From the NCBI RefSeq assembly GCF_003344045.1, contig NZ_QFWX01000006.1:186001-250000 (forward strand): a stretch of 64,000 nucleotides of DNA, written 5' to 3'. The stretch's first letter is position 1. Every line of letters begins with the position of its first letter. The DNA is from Marinobacter vulgaris. GTDB taxonomy: Bacteria; Pseudomonadota; Gammaproteobacteria; Pseudomonadales; Oleiphilaceae. A program made the position numbers and the translations under genes. Positions 20,941 to 30,048 of the stretch are shown here, piece by piece. Under the pieces are notes generated by a model. That model saw only the letters and a list, made by a program, of their open reading frames with translations, was not told the origin of the DNA and ran no database searches.

Positions 20941-21030
20941 CCGATGGCGACAAATTTGGTCACTAAGTGAGCGCCTTTTTCCCTCAGGCGCCGGCGGCAG
21001 TCAGTTGCTGCTAGAGGAGCTGGCCGCCGG

Positions 21031-21201
21031 TTATCGAATGGCCTTCAGGGCTGCGCTGATGGCGTCGGCTTCCGCAGACAATACCTGGTAACGCAGGCTG
21101 TCGACCTGTTGGCTGGCCTGTACCTGTAACAGCTGTTTCTGCTTCATATCGTAGAGGCGGTTCAGCAGTGCCGATTGCTGGTCTCTTTGTAGTGCTGTCA
21201 T
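21031..21201 (-). CDS. Small hypothetical protein, 56 residues
   Basis: The product (MTALQRDQQSALLNRLYDMK and on) is a short, helical, Gln- and Leu-rich protein with no recognised family. The open frame extends to 21279, but a strong GGAGGG site seven bases upstream supports the ATG at 21201. The sequence has coiled-coil character (AEADAISAALKAI at the end). It lies between fadH (convergent) and the AraC-type gene; its role is unknown. Confidence 0.65.
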   Translation of the reverse strand: MTALQRDQQSALLNRLYDMKQKQLLQVQASQQVDSLRYQVLSAEADAISAALKAIR

Positions 21202-21315
21202 GGTATTACCCTCCGCGGGAAATAGCCTGTGTCGATAATTTTTACGTTTGGTGCCGGGTTCTGGCCCTGTCACTAACACGAAGCATAACTCGGGCCAAAC
21301 CGGTCCGTCGGTTCG

Positions 21316-22311
21316 CTAGCGCCCAAACCGGGCCCGATAAATGCCAGGCGCCAGGCCGGTGTGTTTCCGGAACAGGCGGCTGAATGAACTTACGTCCTCA
21401 TAACCCACCATTCGCGTCACTTCCTCTATGGCCGACCGTGAATTTTCCAGGTGCTGCCGGGCAGCCTCGATTCTCAGAATCTGCAGATAACCGGTGGGGG
21501 TGTCTCCGGTCGCTGCCTTGAACCGACGGATCAGGGAACGTTCCGTCAACCCCGCCAGTCCGGCAAGCGTTTGCAGGGTAACCGGCTCGGTATAATTTGC
21601 ATCCAGCCAGTCCTGCAGCTTCAGAATGGCGGCATCGGAATGGTATCGCCGCGCCTGAAGGGCACCATATGGCGCCTGACTGGTCCGCCCGGCATCAATC
21701 ACGAACGCCTTCGCCAACTCACGCGCTATCTTTGCCCCGGCATATCGCTCTACCAGGTACACCCCCAGGTCCCACCAGGCCATGCCGCCCCCGGCACAGG
21801 CAACGTGTCCGTCCACCGTGATCAGCCTGTCTGGCTGCAGGTCCACCGCCGGAAAACGCTGGCGGAACTGATTGCCGAAGCCCCAGTGCGTCGTCGCCTG
21901 CCGTCCGTCCAGCAGCCCCGCCTCGGCTAGCAGAAATGCGCCGGTGCAGTTACTGGCCACCCGAACCTGCCCGGACGCTGTCTGGCGAAACCCGCCGAGC
22001 CACTGAATCAGCTCAGGATTAGCCGTTAACACCTGCCCGATCGGCGCCCCGATTGTGGGGACAATTACCAGATCCGCCCCGGAATCGCCGGCAGGATAGT
22101 CCTGCCAGTCTCCATCCGCAAGCAGTGTTATCCCATTGATGCAGCGGCAGGGCTTGCCGCCGTCGGTCAACAGCCGCGTCGTAAACTCCTGCTCCGGCGG
22201 CATGTCATTGATCCGCGCCCAGGTAACTCCTGCCAAGCGGAACAGGTCAATAATCCCGGTAATTGCACTCGCAAGAGCGCCATCAAAACCAATGATAAAA
22301 ACAGTCCGCAT
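21316..22311 (-). CDS. GlxA-type AraC family transcriptional regulator
   Basis: A 331-residue regulator with an N-terminal DJ-1/PfpI-like domain and a C-terminal AraC DNA-binding domain. The DJ-1 half contains ADLVIVPTIGAPIG, the nucleophile-elbow-like VASNCTGAFLLAEAGLLDG and TTHWGF; in GlxA regulators this fold binds a small molecule and is not an active enzyme. The C-terminal half has two helix-turn-helix units (LAGLAGLTERSLIRRFKAATG and VTRMVGYEDVSSFSRLFRKHTG). It is divergent from the acyl-CoA dehydrogenase gene, and palindromic element 22335-22430 lies between them, so it may regulate that gene. Confidence 0.88.
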   Translation of the reverse strand: MRTVFIIGFDGALASAITGIIDLFRLAGVTWARINDMPPEQEFTTRLLTDGGKPCRCINGITLLADGDWQDYPAGDSGADLVIVPTIGAPIGQVLTANPELIQWLGGFRQTASGQVRVASNCTGAFLLAEAGLLDGRQATTHWGFGNQFRQRFPAVDLQPDRLITVDGHVACAGGGMAWWDLGVYLVERYAGAKIARELAKAFVIDAGRTSQAPYGALQARRYHSDAAILKLQDWLDANYTEPVTLQTLAGLAGLTERSLIRRFKAATGDTPTGYLQILRIEAARQHLENSRSAIEEVTRMVGYEDVSSFSRLFRKHTGLAPGIYRARFGR

Positions 22312-22334
22312 GCCAAATCCGAAGTAGGGTAATT

Positions 22335-22430
22335 ACGGGGATAGGTTGTCCGGGACTGTTGGCAGCAGGGAGGCTGCCGTCAAGCTTACATGGACGTATT
22401 TACAGCGTGCCCCGGACAACCTATCCCCGT
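22335..22430 (+). repeat. TwoAYGGAY-like palindromic element, copy 1
   Basis: Perfect 20-bp arms (22335-22354 and 22411-22430) enclose a 56-bp core. The core holds hairpin GGCAGC-AGGGAG-GCTGCC and a second hairpin TTAC-ATGGAC-GTAT, followed by the conserved tail TTTACAGCGTG. It lies between the divergent AraC-type regulator and acyl-CoA dehydrogenase genes, only 24 bases from the regulator start. The core matches five other copies in this window; the arms do not. Confidence 0.85.
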
Positions 22431-22547
22431 GATTGGCCGGTCGCCCGGAATGAAAAGTGGCGGAATCAACCATGATTATGTCATTAACGCCGGTTTCAAC
22501 CAAAACAACCCTGTGAGAGGCTATAGGCCATTAACAGGAGACCACCA

Positions 22548-24350
22548 ATGACAGACACCCTGATAGACCGCCGCGACCTGGCGTTCCAGCTCTATGAAGT
22601 ACTTGATACCGAACGCCTCAGCGAACGGGAGCGCTTCAGTGAGCACAGCCGCGACACCTTCGATGCTGTCATCGAAACCGCCGACAAAATCGCCCGCGAC
22701 AAATTCGCCACCCATAACAGTGCCGCTGACAAAGACGAACCCAGATTCGTGGACGGCCAGATCGAAATGCTTCCCCAGGTAAAAGAAGCGTTTGATGCCT
22801 ATGCCGACGCAGGCTTCATTGCCGGCCGGTACGACTATGACCTCGGCGGCATGCAACTGCCGGAGTCCGTCATGGCTGCCTGTAACGGCTTCTTTACAGC
22901 AGCCAATCCGGGCACCGCCGGCTACCCGTTTCTCACCACCGCCGCTGCCAACCTGATCCGCGTATTCGGCAGCGACCAGCAGCAAAACACCTTCCTGCCC
23001 CACATGCTCAGCGGCCGCTTCAGCGGCACCATGGCGCTGACCGAGCCTCACGCCGGCTCCTCCCTGGCAGACATCCGCACCTCCGCGTCACCGACGGATG
23101 AGGGCCACTACCTGATCAAGGGTGCCAAGATCTATATCTCCGGCGGCGAGCAGTCCATTACCGAAAATATCGTTCATATGGTGCTGGCCAAGATCAAGGG
23201 CGCGCCGGCCGGAGTGAAAGGCATCTCGCTGTTTATCGTGCCGAAATTCACGGTTGATGACCAAGGCAACCCGACAGAGCGTAACGGCGTAAGCCTGGCA
23301 GGGCTGATTCACAAGCTGGGTTATCGCGGTACCACCTCTACTGCCCTGAGCTTTGGTGATGATGCTCCCTGTCACGGCTACCTGGTTGGTGAGCCTCACC
23401 AGGGCCTGAAGTACATGTTCCAGATGATGAACGAAGCCCGTATTGGTGTCGGTTTTGGCGCCGCCGTGATTGGCTACCGTGGCTACATGCACAGTCTCGA
23501 ATACGCCAGGGACCGCCTACAGGGCCGCAAGCCCTCGGAAAAGAACCCGGAGGCGCCTCAGGTGCCCATCATCGAACACGCTGACGTGCGGCGTATGCTG
23601 TTAGCCCAGAAAGCTTATAGCGAAGGCGGCGTGGCCCTGTGCCTGTACGGTGCGCGACTGATGGACGACCAGCACACCCACCCGGATGAACAGAAACGGA
23701 TGGAAGCGGGCAAGCTGCTGGACCTGCTGACACCGGTGATCAAGGCCTGGCCGTCCGAGTACGGCCCGAAGGCCAACGACCTGGCAATCCAGGTCTATGG
23801 TGGCGCCGGCTATACCCGGGAATATCCGGTGGAACAGTGCTGGCGGGACAACCGTCTCAATCCGATCCACGAAGGCACCAACGGCATCCAGGCGCTGGAC
23901 CTGCTCGGCCGCAAGATCTGGCAGGACCAGAGCCACGGCCTGCAGTTGCTGATGCAGGAAATGCAGGTGGATCTGGAAGCGGCGACTACCGACCGTTGCC
24001 AGCAGTGGGCCCTGTCACTGAGCGAAACCCTGCAGCAGGCCGTCAAGGTCACCCAGAGCCTGGGTAAATCCCTGATGTCGGAAGACCCGGACCGGGTTCT
24101 GGCCAATGCCTCCTGTTACCTGCACCTGTTTGGTCACATTATCGTGTCCTGGATGTGGTTGCGCCAGGCTAATGCCGCCGCAAAGGCTCTGGGCTCCGCC
24201 AACAGCGACGACGAGCGTGGTTTCTATCAGGGCAAATTGCAGGCTGCCCAGTACTTCTTCCACTGGGAGCTGCCAACGGTCGCCCAGGATCTGGTGCTGC
24301 TGAAGAATCAGGACGACACCTGTATGAACATGAAGCCGGAGTGGTTCTGA
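22548..24350 (+). CDS. Acyl-CoA dehydrogenase with C-terminal extension
   Basis: A 600-residue acyl-CoA dehydrogenase, longer than the usual 380-400 because of the extra C-terminal domain seen in the DmdC/AcdB-like long family. Visible parts are the N-terminal helical region, FSGTMALTEPHAGSSLADI (FAD loop), KIYISGGEQSI, ARIGVGFGAAVIGYRGYMHSLEYARDRLQGR and the glutamate-bearing GGAGYTREYPVEQCWRDNRLNPIHEGTNGIQALDLLGRKI. It performs the first oxidation step on an acyl-CoA. A terminator follows the gene. The chain length of the substrate is not shown by the sequence. Confidence 0.9.
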   Translation: MTDTLIDRRDLAFQLYEVLDTERLSERERFSEHSRDTFDAVIETADKIARDKFATHNSAADKDEPRFVDGQIEMLPQVKEAFDAYADAGFIAGRYDYDLGGMQLPESVMAACNGFFTAANPGTAGYPFLTTAAANLIRVFGSDQQQNTFLPHMLSGRFSGTMALTEPHAGSSLADIRTSASPTDEGHYLIKGAKIYISGGEQSITENIVHMVLAKIKGAPAGVKGISLFIVPKFTVDDQGNPTERNGVSLAGLIHKLGYRGTTSTALSFGDDAPCHGYLVGEPHQGLKYMFQMMNEARIGVGFGAAVIGYRGYMHSLEYARDRLQGRKPSEKNPEAPQVPIIEHADVRRMLLAQKAYSEGGVALCLYGARLMDDQHTHPDEQKRMEAGKLLDLLTPVIKAWPSEYGPKANDLAIQVYGGAGYTREYPVEQCWRDNRLNPIHEGTNGIQALDLLGRKIWQDQSHGLQLLMQEMQVDLEAATTDRCQQWALSLSETLQQAVKVTQSLGKSLMSEDPDRVLANASCYLHLFGHIIVSWMWLRQANAAAKALGSANSDDERGFYQGKLQAAQYFFHWELPTVAQDLVLLKNQDDTCMNMKPEWF

Positions 24351-24388
24351 AACTGGAAGACTGACGGAATCTGGACCAGACTGTAGGC

Positions 24389-24432
24389 ATGCCCCGGCTC
24401 TGACGCTGCATCAGGCGCTCCGGGGCATTTTT
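24389..24432 (+). terminator. Rho-independent terminator after acyl-CoA dehydrogenase
   Basis: A nine-base stem ATGCCCCGG (24389-24397) pairs with CCGGGGCAT (24420-24428), with an inner AGCG/CGCT-like extension, and runs into TTTTT. Confidence 0.75.
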
Positions 24433-24466
24433 CTATCCCGTCGGTATCCACAGGGAAGAGCCTGCC

Positions 24467-24727
24467 ATGACATCGGGAAATGCCTTTAACGCCTACCAAC
24501 CGGTGCGCTGTGAAATTCACTGTCTGCTCAGGGAATACCACAGCACTTCGAGGCTTGCGGAAATCGTCTACCGCGACGAGGCCGGCCAGATACAGACCAC
24601 CCACGATGCCATCCGCGACCTGTTCAGCAGGGCCGGCCAGGAGTTTGTTTTGCTGGGGCGCGGACACATGGTCCGGCTGGACCACGTGTTAACCCTTGAC
24701 GGCAAGACGGTGGCTTGTACCGATTGA
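24467..24727 (+). CDS. Rof-like Rho-binding antiterminator
   Basis: The 86-residue protein has the layout of Rof (YaeO): a YQPVRCEIH N-terminal segment comparable with YQPINCDDYD in E. coli Rof, a strand-rich core (AEIVYRDEAGQIQTTHDAIRDL) and the closing EFVLLGRGHMVRLDHVLTLDG. Rof binds the Rho primary RNA site and reduces Rho-dependent termination. The similarity is in pattern and length and was made by eye, so this is a moderate call. It stands alone between two terminators. Confidence 0.65.
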   Translation: MTSGNAFNAYQPVRCEIHCLLREYHSTSRLAEIVYRDEAGQIQTTHDAIRDLFSRAGQEFVLLGRGHMVRLDHVLTLDGKTVACTD

Positions 24728-24867
24728 TATCAGCAGGTTGTTGCTTTTTTTAACTTATTGTCGCTACTAACAAAAACGTAATCAGCGGGTAATTGTGCCA
24801 GGGTCAGGCAGGACCGTAGACTTGTCGTTGTTGTATTAACACGTCAAACCAAATAAGGGACATGGTT

Positions 24868-25173
24868 ATGAACAAGCTGACATTGAGCGCACTGGCACTG
24901 CTGATGACGCTGGGCCTTGCGGCCTGCAGCCAGGACGACAACGAGGGAGCGGATTTCGAGGAAGCCGGCGATAACGTCGAGGATATGGCGGACGACGCCG
25001 GTGATGCTGCCGAAGAAACCTACGAAGACGCCACCGGCCAGAATGACAGCGCCTGGGATGAAACCAAGGACGCTGCCGGTGATGCTGCCGAGGAAACCGG
25101 CGAAGCAATGGACGAAGCAGGCGAAGAAATGGGAGAAGCTGTTGAGGAGGCAGGTGACTCCATGGAGCAGTAA
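24868..25173 (+). CDS. Highly acidic small lipoprotein
   Basis: A 101-residue protein beginning with a lipoprotein signal (ALALLMTLGLAACS; lipobox LAAC). After the Cys the sequence is extremely acidic, and the segment DDAGDAAEETYEDATG recurs as DAAGDAAEETGEAMDE, giving a degenerate repeat of about 11 residues. It resembles small hydrophilic, LEA-like or entericidin-adjacent lipoproteins, with no catalytic residues. The AAGGGA site at 24855-24860 fits the ATG at 24868 better than the ATG at 24862. The role is unknown; osmotic or surface protection is a guess. Confidence 0.75.
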   Translation: MNKLTLSALALLMTLGLAACSQDDNEGADFEEAGDNVEDMADDAGDAAEETYEDATGQNDSAWDETKDAAGDAAEETGEAMDEAGEEMGEAVEEAGDSMEQ

Positions 25174-25236
25174 AGCGTTGAAATGCTGCAGGTAACATAG
25201 AAACTGGGGTATTAGTACAGCTGATCCTGCCTTAGA

Positions 25237-25263
25237 ACGGCCACCTTAACGGTGGCCGTTTTG
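25237..25263 (+). terminator. Rho-independent terminator
   Basis: A perfect ten-base stem AACGGCCACC/GGTGGCCGTT with loop TTAA (25247-25250), ending in TTTT. It follows the acidic lipoprotein gene. Confidence 0.85.
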
Positions 25264-25640
25264 CGTTTATACTGGTTTTCCTCTTCATCTCCGCGGGTAA
25301 TACCCAAAGTCGCCGAGTTTGGCCGGATACCTGCCTCGCCAAACTGTATGGCCTCCCAGTTCTCTCCCTGAATTTAAAATCAATGCAAAAGGATTCGTGC
25401 CACCCGCCGTTAAATGATCCGTGGCATGGTAAGAGGGTGCCTGGTTACCTGACGTTACGCAGACGAATTGGTAACAGGTTGGCAGAGGTTTTATGACGGG
25501 ATCTGAGCCGAAGCGTGTCATTTTGTGAGTGTCGGTTCAGGTTTACTAAAGTATCAGATATAAATAATCGGTAATTTAATACCATCAAAAACCGGTATTT
25601 CTAAAATGTGTTCATTAACAATGATAATAACGAGGTGGCC
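25264..25640. other. Long intergenic region with hairpins, no gene assigned
   Basis: The 377 bases between the terminator and the MCP gene carry no convincing coding frame. Visible structures are the palindrome GGGTAATACCC (25295-25305) and a hairpin with 8-bp arms AGTTTGGC/GCCAAACT (25316-25323, 25338-25345). An open frame on the minus strand (25285-25521, 78 residues) has no ribosome-binding site that I trust. The last 100 bases are AT-rich and should hold the MCP promoter. Confidence 0.5.
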
Positions 25641-27281
25641 ATGGGTTTGCTCAGTCGACCTGTACTGTTTGCGGGAATGTCGGTTGCGGTTGTTGTTGCC
25701 GTCGCAGCCACTTTGGGGGCGCCGTTGATAGGACTGGACGGGTCCTCGGTTCTGGTTGGCCTGATTATTGGTCTGGCGGTTGCCACTGCCTATCTGGTAC
25801 TGCGGGTACTGGAGCCGGTCGAGCGTTCTATCAAGCAACTGAATGACGGGGACCTTTCGGACGATAGCCCACTGGGTCAGCAGTGTGCGGGCCTTATTGC
25901 GGAGGCAAAAGCCGGCCGCGCCCTGATTGAGGCGTTATCGGGCAGTGCGGACAAGAGCGCGATTTCCGCGGCGCAGGTGTCTTTCGCTGCGGATCAGTTA
26001 AAGGTTCGTCTGGACCGCCAGGTCAGCGAAACCGTCCAGATGGCAGAATATGCCGGTCAGATCACCGAGAGCGTGCGTGAATCCGCCCAGCAGGCGACGG
26101 ATGCTGCCACCATGGCCTTGCAGAATAGGCAGGTGAGCACCGAAGGCCGGGAAATGCTGACCTTTGCCATCGACAGTGTACGGGCCGTGCATCAGCAGTC
26201 CAGTGAAAACCTGCGGTTGATTCAGGAACTGAACGAGAAGTCCAACAAGATCCAGGGGGTCACGACGACCATCCAGGGTATCGCGGAACAGACCAACCTG
26301 CTTGCATTGAACGCGGCCATTGAAGCGGCCCGTGCTGGTGACCAGGGCCGGGGCTTCGCGGTCGTTGCCGATGAGGTCCGGCAGCTGGCCGGTCGAACCG
26401 CCCAGGCAACCGGTGAGGTGGCCGAAACGCTTCAGGAAATAAGGTCCGACACCTCCCTGATCGTGTCGCGGATTGAAGATCTTGCCAAAAGCGTGGAGAC
26501 CGGCCTGGAATCCGTCGAGAGCGTGGGTGAGCGCCTGGATCAGATCCGTGATCAATCCGACCGGGTGCAGCAGCAGGTGGCGCGCATCGCCGAGATTGAC
26601 CAGAACAACGAGCAGAGTCTGCAACAGGTCTCTGGCGCCATTGAAACCGTTCGCGACCAGATCACCGAGAGTGACTCCAGTGTGGCATCCCTGGCCCAGC
26701 AGGCCGCTACCCTGATGGAGCTGGCGGAACAGGCCAACGCCGCATTTGCACTGAACAGCGACGAAAGTTACCACCGGGCCTTCTATAACCAGGCCCGTCA
26801 GGGAGCCGACCGGATTGGGGAACTCTTTGAACAGGCCGTTCGCGACGGGCAGCTGTCGGAGAGTGCGCTCTTCGACAAAAAGCGGGAACCCATTCCCGGC
26901 ACCGATCCTCAGAAATACGCAAGCAGCTATGACCGTTATACGGACCAGCAGCTCCCTACCGTGCAGGAAGCCGTAAAGGCAGCCGATCCGTCCATGGTGT
27001 ATGCGATTGCCATCGCGCCGGACGGCTATGTGCCTACCCATAACCGGGATTTTGCCCATGCACCCACCGGTGATCCGAGCGTGGATCTGGTGAAAAGCCG
27101 CAGCAAGCGGTTGTTCAATGACCGCACCGGCGCCCGTTGTGGCAGTCATACCCAGAGTATGCTGCTGCAGACCTACCGTCGGGATACCGGCGAGATCATG
27201 CATGACCTGTCAGTACCGGTCTACGTGAACGGTAAGCACTGGGGTGGTTTCCGCCTGGGTTACAAACCGGACAGCCACTGA
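25641..27281 (+). CDS. Methyl-accepting chemotaxis protein with C-terminal sensor
   Basis: A 546-residue transducer whose order of parts is unusual. Two adjacent transmembrane helices (about 7-27 and 35-55) are joined by a very short loop, so there is no periplasmic sensor. A HAMP-like linker and the signalling hairpin follow, with the conserved tip [38 protein letters not shown]. After the signalling domain comes about 120 residues ([14 protein letters not shown] to [12 protein letters not shown]) with a compact alpha/beta look ([55 protein letters not shown]), resembling a Cache/PAS-like sensor. The ATG at 25641 has GAGGTGG before it; the frame start at 25608 lacks one. Confidence 0.88.
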   Translation: MGLLSRPVLFAGMSVAVVVAVAATLGAPLIGLDGSSVLVGLIIGLAVATAYLVLRVLEPVERSIKQLNDGDLSDDSPLGQQCAGLIAEAKAGRALIEALSGSADKSAISAAQVSFAADQLKVRLDRQVSETVQMAEYAGQITESVRESAQQATDAATMALQNRQVSTEGREMLTFAIDSVRAVHQQSSENLRLIQELNEKSNKIQGVTTTIQGIAEQTNLLALNAAIEAARAGDQGRGFAVVADEVRQLAGRTAQATGEVAETLQEIRSDTSLIVSRIEDLAKSVETGLESVESVGERLDQIRDQSDRVQQQVARIAEIDQNNEQSLQQVSGAIETVRDQITESDSSVASLAQQAATLMELAEQANAAFALNSDESYHRAFYNQARQGADRIGELFEQAVRDGQLSESALFDKKREPIPGTDPQKYASSYDRYTDQQLPTVQEAVKAADPSMVYAIAIAPDGYVPTHNRDFAHAPTGDPSVDLVKSRSKRLFNDRTGARCGSHTQSMLLQTYRRDTGEIMHDLSVPVYVNGKHWGGFRLGYKPDSH

Positions 27282-27346
27282 ATCACCCGGCCGTCAGGCT
27301 CGGGTGCTGTGATATACTTCTGGTACGTAGTAAAAGGAGGAATCAC

Positions 27347-27712
27347 TTGTCCGAGCCTGAATACATCCCCGCTGACGAGAACCCGCTGGCCCGCCGCGCG
27401 GAGCCAGGCCGCAACCTGGCCGTGCTGGTTTATATACTGCAGGCGCTGTCCTTTTTCGTGGGAGGGATCACCGGCCTTGCCGGCGTTATCATCAACTACG
27501 TGAAGCTCGATGATGTCAGGAATACCTGGATAGAACCCCATTTCCGTTGGCAGATCCGTACCTTCTGGATCGGCTTGTTATGGACCGTTATCGGTATCGT
27601 GACCGCGCCACTGATCATTGGCTGGTTTTTTCTCCTGGGCATCGCCATCTGGATAATCTATCGCATTGTGAAAGGAGCCCTGGCTCTCAACGACGGTAAA
27701 GCCCCTCTTTGA
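27347..27712 (+). CDS. DUF4870-like small membrane protein
   Basis: A 121-residue protein with a hydrophilic N-terminus and three to four transmembrane helices (about 24-47, 72-92, 93-112). The pattern NLAVLVYILQALSFFVGGITGLAGVIINYVK followed by HFRWQIRTFWIGLLW is that of small DUF4870/Tic20-like membrane proteins of unknown function. It uses a TTG start preceded by AAAGGAGG, an unusually strong site that supports this start. It follows the MCP gene by 65 bases and may be cotranscribed. Confidence 0.8.
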   Translation: MSEPEYIPADENPLARRAEPGRNLAVLVYILQALSFFVGGITGLAGVIINYVKLDDVRNTWIEPHFRWQIRTFWIGLLWTVIGIVTAPLIIGWFFLLGIAIWIIYRIVKGALALNDGKAPL

Positions 27713-27728
27713 CGGGCGAGCACCGGAA

Positions 27729-29054
27729 TCAGCTGTCGGTAACTTCTTTCAGGCGCATGGCGCTGAGCATTCCGGCCAGCCCCATCAGCCCCAGTACCAG
27801 AATCACCGCGACTTCCGAGACCAGGGAGATCAACGCCGTCAGGCCACCGGTAGCCAGTAGCAGAATGCCGATGACGGTGTTGCTCACCGCGGTATAGTCG
27901 GTTCGCTTGTTGCCCCCGGCCATATCCACAAGATAGGTTTTGCGTCCGAGCCGCACTCCGGCATGGGCGATGCCCAACACGAAAAACGCAATGGGGTAGA
28001 ACCAGACGCTGCCGATGTCTGTGCCGAGCAAGAGCGCGGTCACTCCGACCACCAGGCATATCCCGCTGGCCATGGCGCCGCTGCGTATCATCACCTTGCG
28101 GCTTGATGTGTCCGCCGCCCAGCCCCAGAAGCTGGCACTGAGCGAGCTTGCAAGGCTGCTGGCCAGCAGGAAAACCCCCAGCATCCAGCCAGTATCGGAT
28201 TCTTTCTGTGCCAGCACCACGAAGTAGGGCGAAGCCAGGGCCGAACCGAGTAGCAGCGCCCGGGTGATCACGAAATTCCGGAACGGGACGTCATCCCGGA
28301 GCAGAGAGAGGCTTTTGATCGCCTCTGACATGGCATTTCCGCCGCCGCCGGTTTCACCCTGGTATTCGTCAACGCCGGCAAACAGGAAGCCGGCAATGAT
28401 CCAGAACGCAGCGGCCAATAGCAGTAGCAGCGCATAGAAGCCGAGCGTCGGATCACCGCGGTCCCAGAACAGCAGCGCGGTCAGAATCACCGTGGCGGTG
28501 CCACCGAGGGTGGACGCCAGGCCCGACAGCCGACCGCGGCGGGTTTTCGGAATGCATTTGCCCTGCACGTCCTTCATGGATACCGAGCAGAAGCCGCGGG
28601 CCAGTGAAAACACGACGAGTGCCGCTACGATGCCGCCGCCGGCGGCGTACCCCTCGAGAAACCAGACGCTTGCCGCCATGGCCACGACACTGGCAGCCTG
28701 TCCGAAGCTCCCCAGGGTCCAGAACCACTTGCGAACCGCCCGCCGGCGAACCCAGGCTGCGATGACCATTTGCGGCACCATTGAACCGGATTCCCGGATG
28801 GGAACGAGCCAGGCGACCAGAGCCGGGGCACCCACGGCGCTCATCAGCCAGGCCAGCACGGTTTTCGGACTGATCAGCAGGTCGCCCAGCTTGGTCAGCA
28901 CGTTACTGGCAAGAATCAGGAAGAAGTTGCGGGGCACTTCCCGGCAGGCCTCCTCCGGGATGTCCTTGCAGACCCGCGCGTCTTCCTCATTGGCAATCAG
29001 GCTGTAGAGCTGGTCAATGGTATCTCTCTTGGGCGTGGATTCTTTTGTGGACAA
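27729..29054 (-). CDS. Major facilitator superfamily transporter
   Basis: A 12-helix permease of about 441 residues with a long hydrophilic N-terminus (STKESTPKRDTIDQLYSLIANEEDARVCKDIPEEACREVPRNFF). Typical MFS patterns are the LGRKTYLVDMAGGNKRTDYTAVSNTVIG loop and the paired halves. The transport substrate cannot be read from the sequence. The TTG at 29054 has GGAGG eight bases before it, which is why I start here and not at the frame start 29120. It is convergent with the small membrane protein gene. Confidence 0.82.
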   Translation of the reverse strand: MSTKESTPKRDTIDQLYSLIANEEDARVCKDIPEEACREVPRNFFLILASNVLTKLGDLLISPKTVLAWLMSAVGAPALVAWLVPIRESGSMVPQMVIAAWVRRRAVRKWFWTLGSFGQAASVVAMAASVWFLEGYAAGGGIVAALVVFSLARGFCSVSMKDVQGKCIPKTRRGRLSGLASTLGGTATVILTALLFWDRGDPTLGFYALLLLLAAAFWIIAGFLFAGVDEYQGETGGGGNAMSEAIKSLSLLRDDVPFRNFVITRALLLGSALASPYFVVLAQKESDTGWMLGVFLLASSLASSLSASFWGWAADTSSRKVMIRSGAMASGICLVVGVTALLLGTDIGSVWFYPIAFFVLGIAHAGVRLGRKTYLVDMAGGNKRTDYTAVSNTVIGILLLATGGLTALISLVSEVAVILVLGLMGLAGMLSAMRLKEVTDS

Positions 29055-29193
29055 ACGGACATCCTCCCGGAAAATGAGCGCAGAAGCATAGCAGTTGATT
29101 CTGTCTGGCTTAAGTACCACGTTACGGGGAGGGTGTTATCGTAGACCACCCCGGGGCTTGACAGACCCGAGCCCGGACCACACAGGAGTCCCC

Positions 29194-30030
29194 ATGCTGA
29201 GCTATTTGCACGCCTTCCACGCCGGTAACTTCGCCGACATACAGAAACACGCAGCGCTGGCACTGGCGCTGTCGATGATGCATTCGAAGAAGTCCGGCAT
29301 TGCCTGCTTTGACACCCATGCCGGCAGTGCCCTCTACGACCTGCAAAGCGAGAGAGCCCGGAAAACGGCAGAGGCTGACAGCGGCGTGCAAAGGCTCTGG
29401 ACGTTTCGCGATCGGCTGGGGGCAGACTGGAAGCCGGTGCTGGAGGTTTTCGGACAGTCCAATGTCGGCCTGGGGGAATTGGCCGTCTACCCGGGGTCAC
29501 CGGCCTGGTTCCGGCATTTTCTTCGTCCACAGGATGACCTGACCCTGTTTGAGCTCCATCCTTCTGAAAGTCAGCAGTTGGCAGACTGGGCGTCTGTGGG
29601 ACGGGCCCGTGTTCTCAGGCAGGATGGGCTGGCCGGACTGCTCAGTCGGTTGCCGCCAAAACAGCCACGCCTGCTGTCTTTGATTGATCCATCCTATGAG
29701 ATCAAGTCTGATTACCGGGACGTCGCCGATACCCTCGTCAAAGCCTGGCAAAAGTGCCGGCATGGGGTCTATCTGGTCTGGTATCCGCTACTGACCAGTG
29801 GCCTTCAGGAGCAATTGAAAGACACACTCAGGGCTTCCGCTGTCCGCAAGGTGCTGTGCAGTGAGGTGCACCTGCTCACCCCGCCGGAGCGGGGTATGAC
29901 GGGCTCGGGGATGTTGGTGGTTAATCCGCCCTGGGGTTTTGACAGCAGGCTCAACGCAATGCTGGAAGCGGTTTCCGGCAGTGACTGCCTTGGCATTACC
30001 CCGGCGATGGACTGGCTGATTCCTGAATAG
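29194..30030 (+). CDS. rlmJ: 23S rRNA adenine-2030 N6-methyltransferase
   Basis: The 278-residue protein matches RlmJ from its start, MLSYLHAFHAGNFADIQKHA, through the SAM-binding FDTHAGSALYDL and the catalytic IDPSYEIKSDY (NPPY-type loop). It methylates A2030 of 23S rRNA, a step also needed for use of extracellular DNA as a nutrient in E. coli (formerly YhiR). CAGGAG lies seven bases before the ATG. Another in-frame start at 29095 is less likely because the family begins with MLSYRHAFHAGN. Confidence 0.93.
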   Translation: MLSYLHAFHAGNFADIQKHAALALALSMMHSKKSGIACFDTHAGSALYDLQSERARKTAEADSGVQRLWTFRDRLGADWKPVLEVFGQSNVGLGELAVYPGSPAWFRHFLRPQDDLTLFELHPSESQQLADWASVGRARVLRQDGLAGLLSRLPPKQPRLLSLIDPSYEIKSDYRDVADTLVKAWQKCRHGVYLVWYPLLTSGLQEQLKDTLRASAVRKVLCSEVHLLTPPERGMTGSGMLVVNPPWGFDSRLNAMLEAVSGSDCLGITPAMDWLIPE

Positions 30031-30048
30031 CGTGGCCTGTCAGTCGGG

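Noticed and set aside
25285..25521. A 78-codon minus-strand frame in the gap before the MCP gene
   Set aside because: No ribosome-binding site, no recognisable motif and composition unlike the neighbouring genes. Described as intergenic.
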